From positions 1 to 54,349 of the forward strand of contig CAJTZX010000027.1 of the NCBI GenBank assembly GCA_910584345.1: a DNA stretch of 54,349 bases, given 5' to 3'. The DNA is from an uncultured Eubacterium sp. GTDB lineage: Bacteria > Bacillota > Clostridia > Lachnospirales > Lachnospiraceae. Below, in pieces: positions 53,076 to 54,349 of the stretch. The translations under genes and the position numbers were made by a program. The stretch's first letter is position 1, and each line of letters begins with the position of its first letter. The notes beneath the pieces are model-generated. The model had not been told where the DNA came from. It worked only from the letters and a program-made list of their open reading frames with translations, and searched no databases.

Positions 53076-53357
53076 TCACACTCCTCTCCCTTCTCAGCGC
53101 TTTGATCATTCCTCTTAAAACACAATTGCAGCAGTAACATTTGTTTCACAGTTCTCACATTCCTTAAGCCGTCGCATTAGGCGCCTTTAATTCTCTGAAT
53201 GATTGAATAAACACGCTGTTTCGATCAAAGATATCCATTACAGACTCTTCAAACACAATCCTTGTTGCAATAACATAGATTATCTATAGCACACATCTTA
53301 ATCATTCCATTCGTGGAAATTACAAAATTTGCTGTTATTGCACCACAGTTAGGAACT

Positions 53358-53501
53358 GTAAATAAATAACTTTTAAATAGTGTGCAAGATTTTTCTTCAA
53401 GAGTACTGCTTAAAAATCAGGCGCATAGCAGGCTATGTAACTTATTTTTAAGCAGTGCTATCGGAGAAAAAGACAAGTAATATTAAAAGTTTTTTATTTA
53501 C
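53358..53501. mobile_element. MITE-like long imperfect palindrome
   Basis: A 144-bp element that can fold on itself. The ends pair (GTAAATAAATAACTTTTAA with TTAAAAGTTTTTTATTTAC, one mismatch) and the inner arms pair (AGTACTGCTTAAAAAT 53402-53417 with ATTTTTAAGCAGTGCT 53444-53459, one mismatch). It has no ORF. It lies 14 bases before an IS630-type remnant; IS630-related MITEs of this size are common. It could also be the gene for a structured RNA. Confidence 0.55.
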
Positions 53502-53515
53502 CTCCGAAACATGGA

Positions 53516-53753
53516 TCATGTCTGAATATGATTGAAAGTTTTTTCAACAAAAAGACAAAACCGATGCTTAAAGGGATCCGCATAAAATCAAAACAGGAGT
53601 TTATTGACCGTATTTACAAATATTTAAAAGAAATTCATGTCTGAATATGATTGAAAGTTTTTTCAACAAAAAGACAAAACCGATGCTTAAAGGGATCCGC
53701 ATAAAATCAAAACAGGAGTTTATTGACCGTATTTACAAATATTTAAAAGAAAT
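53516..53753. repeat. Perfect 119-bp tandem duplication
   Basis: 53516-53634 and 53635-53753 are identical. The unit is part of the transposase remnant. The exact identity suggests a recent event or an assembly artefact. Confidence 0.95.
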
Positions 53754-53812
53754 AAATGCAGACCCGGTGTATTCCATTGGAAATATAAAATAGATGGAAT
53801 TAAGCTTTAATT
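53525..53812 (+). pseudogene. IS630-type transposase 3' remnant
   Basis: The plus strand reads MIESFFNKKTKPMLKGIRIK then SKQEFIDRIYKYLKEINADP, and after a one-base frame change VFHWKYKIDGIKL and a stop. This is the C-terminal end typical of IS630-family transposases (IESFFsK...LkGIRv.SKqEl..RIyky..eiNa.PvvfhWkYkmd). All upstream catalytic parts are missing, the 3' end is frameshifted, and the segment is partly duplicated in tandem, so it is dead. Confidence 0.75.
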
Positions 53813-53825
53813 ATCCAATGTAAAA

Positions 53826-53855
53826 CTATGAGTTATTTTGTGATCGATGTACTAG
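53826..53855. repeat. 30-bp sequence shared with the hisA-like 3' end
   Basis: CTATGAGTTATTTTGTGA, one variable base, then CGATGTACTAG. It also lies at 5789-5818, where it covers the last codons and stop of the HisA-like gene (29 of 30 bases identical). Here it is 14 bases after the transposase remnant. Confidence 0.8.
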
Positions 53856-53990
53856 AACTGTAGAAAGCAATGTCCACAACGGAAATGCTTCTTTCAAAAT
53901 ACTTTATGTATCGTTCCAGCTCAATCTTTGCTTTTTTATGAACTCATTATAAAACATACCAATAGACAAATATTTCTTACTGAACATATC

Positions 53991-54266
53991 CTACGAACGC
54001 GAACTATTCTTAACATATATATAAATATCCCAAAAAGTTTCGAATTCAGACATTACAAGCTTTTCTTCATCAAAAACCATATCAAATAAAGCTTCTACCT
54101 CTACTATAATAGAAATATATTGTATTGAATTAATACCCAATTGCGCCAGCGTGGCACTTTTCACTTTCTCACTCACAGACATTCCGATTACCTTTTCAAT
54201 AATTAAAATGAAATTATCATATTTCTGATCAACGTCATCTTCATATATACAATTATTTATGGCCAT
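53991..54266 (-). CDS. Acyl carrier protein-like, second
   Basis: A 91-residue carrier protein with the phosphopantetheine serine S47 in AQLGINSIQYISI followed by VEVEALFDMVFDEEKL. It differs from the ACP at 45370 in sequence and in having a longer N-terminal part. AGGAGG lies nine bases before the ATG. Downstream on the minus strand come only remnants, so it is either a lone last gene or the start of a run that has been lost; any further biosynthetic partners would lie to the right of the window. Confidence 0.88.
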   Translation of the reverse strand: MAINNCIYEDDVDQKYDNFILIIEKVIGMSVSEKVKSATLAQLGINSIQYISIIVEVEALFDMVFDEEKLVMSEFETFWDIYIYVKNSSRS

Positions 54267-54295
54267 TTCAACTCTCCTCCTAGTATAATAATGGT

Positions 54296-54313
54296 GTAGT
54301 CAAGAATGACTAC
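54296..54313. promoter_or_regulatory. Small inverted repeat before the second carrier protein
   Basis: GTAGTCA (54296-54302) faces TGACTAC (54307-54313), a perfect 7-bp pair with a four-base centre, 30 bases upstream of the start codon at 54266. Possible operator or short hairpin. Confidence 0.35.
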
Positions 54314-54349
54314 TGGTTAATAGTTACAAAGTCCAATCTAATAAATCTA

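Larger units (their letters stand above)
53076..53990. other. Gene-free stretch with mobile-element remnants
   Basis: About 900 bases with no intact gene. The first 280 bases (to 53357) show nothing recognisable. Then follow a MITE-like palindrome, an IS630-type transposase remnant with an internal tandem duplication, a 30-bp sequence shared with the 3' end of the HisA-like gene, and about 130 unassigned bases before the carrier protein gene. Confidence 0.7.

Noticed and set aside
1..54349. CRISPR array, tRNA or rRNA genes
   Set aside because: No regularly spaced repeats with unique spacers, no cloverleaf-like segment with a T-loop GGTTCRA, and no rRNA-like stretch was recognised.

Overview
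The window looks like a chromosomal piece of an anaerobic Clostridia-type Firmicute, most likely Lachnospiraceae. The grounds are protein resemblance (DapL-type lysine branch, GSI-alpha glutamine synthetase next to an ANTAR regulator, Lachnospiraceae-like GltB/GltD) and AGGAGG-type ribosome binding sites. No taxonomic marker gene is present. Almost every gene is on the minus strand. The part from about 31 kb onward is visibly more AT-rich than the first 31 kb.

Region 1 (1-8.4 kb), metabolic core. The 5' end of a sugar-ABC lipoprotein gene lies divergent from an AraC-type regulator. Then come dapL, dapF, an ANTAR regulator and glnA in one minus-strand run, a eukaryotic-type HisA, and an AAA-ATPase/PD-(D/E)XK protein.

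Region 2 (8.5-24.8 kb), a cell-wall glycopolymer operon of 13 tightly packed genes read from 24.36 kb down to 8.5 kb. It holds an XRE regulator, two GT4-type enzymes (one fused to a TagF-like glycerophosphotransferase), GT2 enzymes, two paralogous DUF4422-GT8 proteins, TagG/TagH-type export, TagD, a polytopic GT-C-like transferase, an ArnC/GtrB-like polyprenyl-phosphate glycosyltransferase, a YdjC-family deacetylase and a methyltransferase. Together these suggest a glycosylated glycerol-phosphate-containing wall polymer. The GtrB-like gene carries a G9 tract between a strong upstream start (AGGAGG + ATG) and its body, so it is a candidate phase-variable gene. The operon start is flanked by a perfect 24-bp inverted repeat whose arms are themselves palindromic.

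Region 3 (24.8-31.4 kb): gltB, gltD and a small ORF of unknown function, closed by a strong terminator.

Region 4 (31.5-47.7 kb): an apparently undescribed biosynthetic gene cluster, 12 genes with many overlapping starts and stops, behind a promoter with perfect TTGACA/TATAAT boxes. It encodes two BtrH-like papain-fold proteins (candidate acyl transferases), an acyl carrier protein, two PHP phosphoesterases, a HAD phosphatase, a GrpB-radical SAM fusion, a shortened phosphoketolase homologue that lacks both glutamates of a conserved motif, a SAM methyltransferase, a GT1 glycosyltransferase, an adenosine-deaminase-like hydrolase and a pair of ABC exporters. The set implies a carrier-protein-tethered acyl group attached to a sugar- or nucleoside-derived phosphorylated core, which is then methylated, glycosylated and exported. 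A decayed 3' fragment of an Rpn-like gene lies at its left edge and a full copy beyond its right edge.

Region 5 (47.7-54.3 kb), genome debris and a second partial locus. It contains a degraded duplicate of an ABC ATPase/permease pair, the intact Rpn-family gene with in-frame RGEA repeats, an ABC exporter gene broken at two A7 tracts, a frameshifted ABC-2 permease, an ABC ATPase, a MITE-like palindrome, an IS630-type transposase remnant with a 119-bp tandem duplication, and a second carrier protein that may begin another cluster beyond the window.
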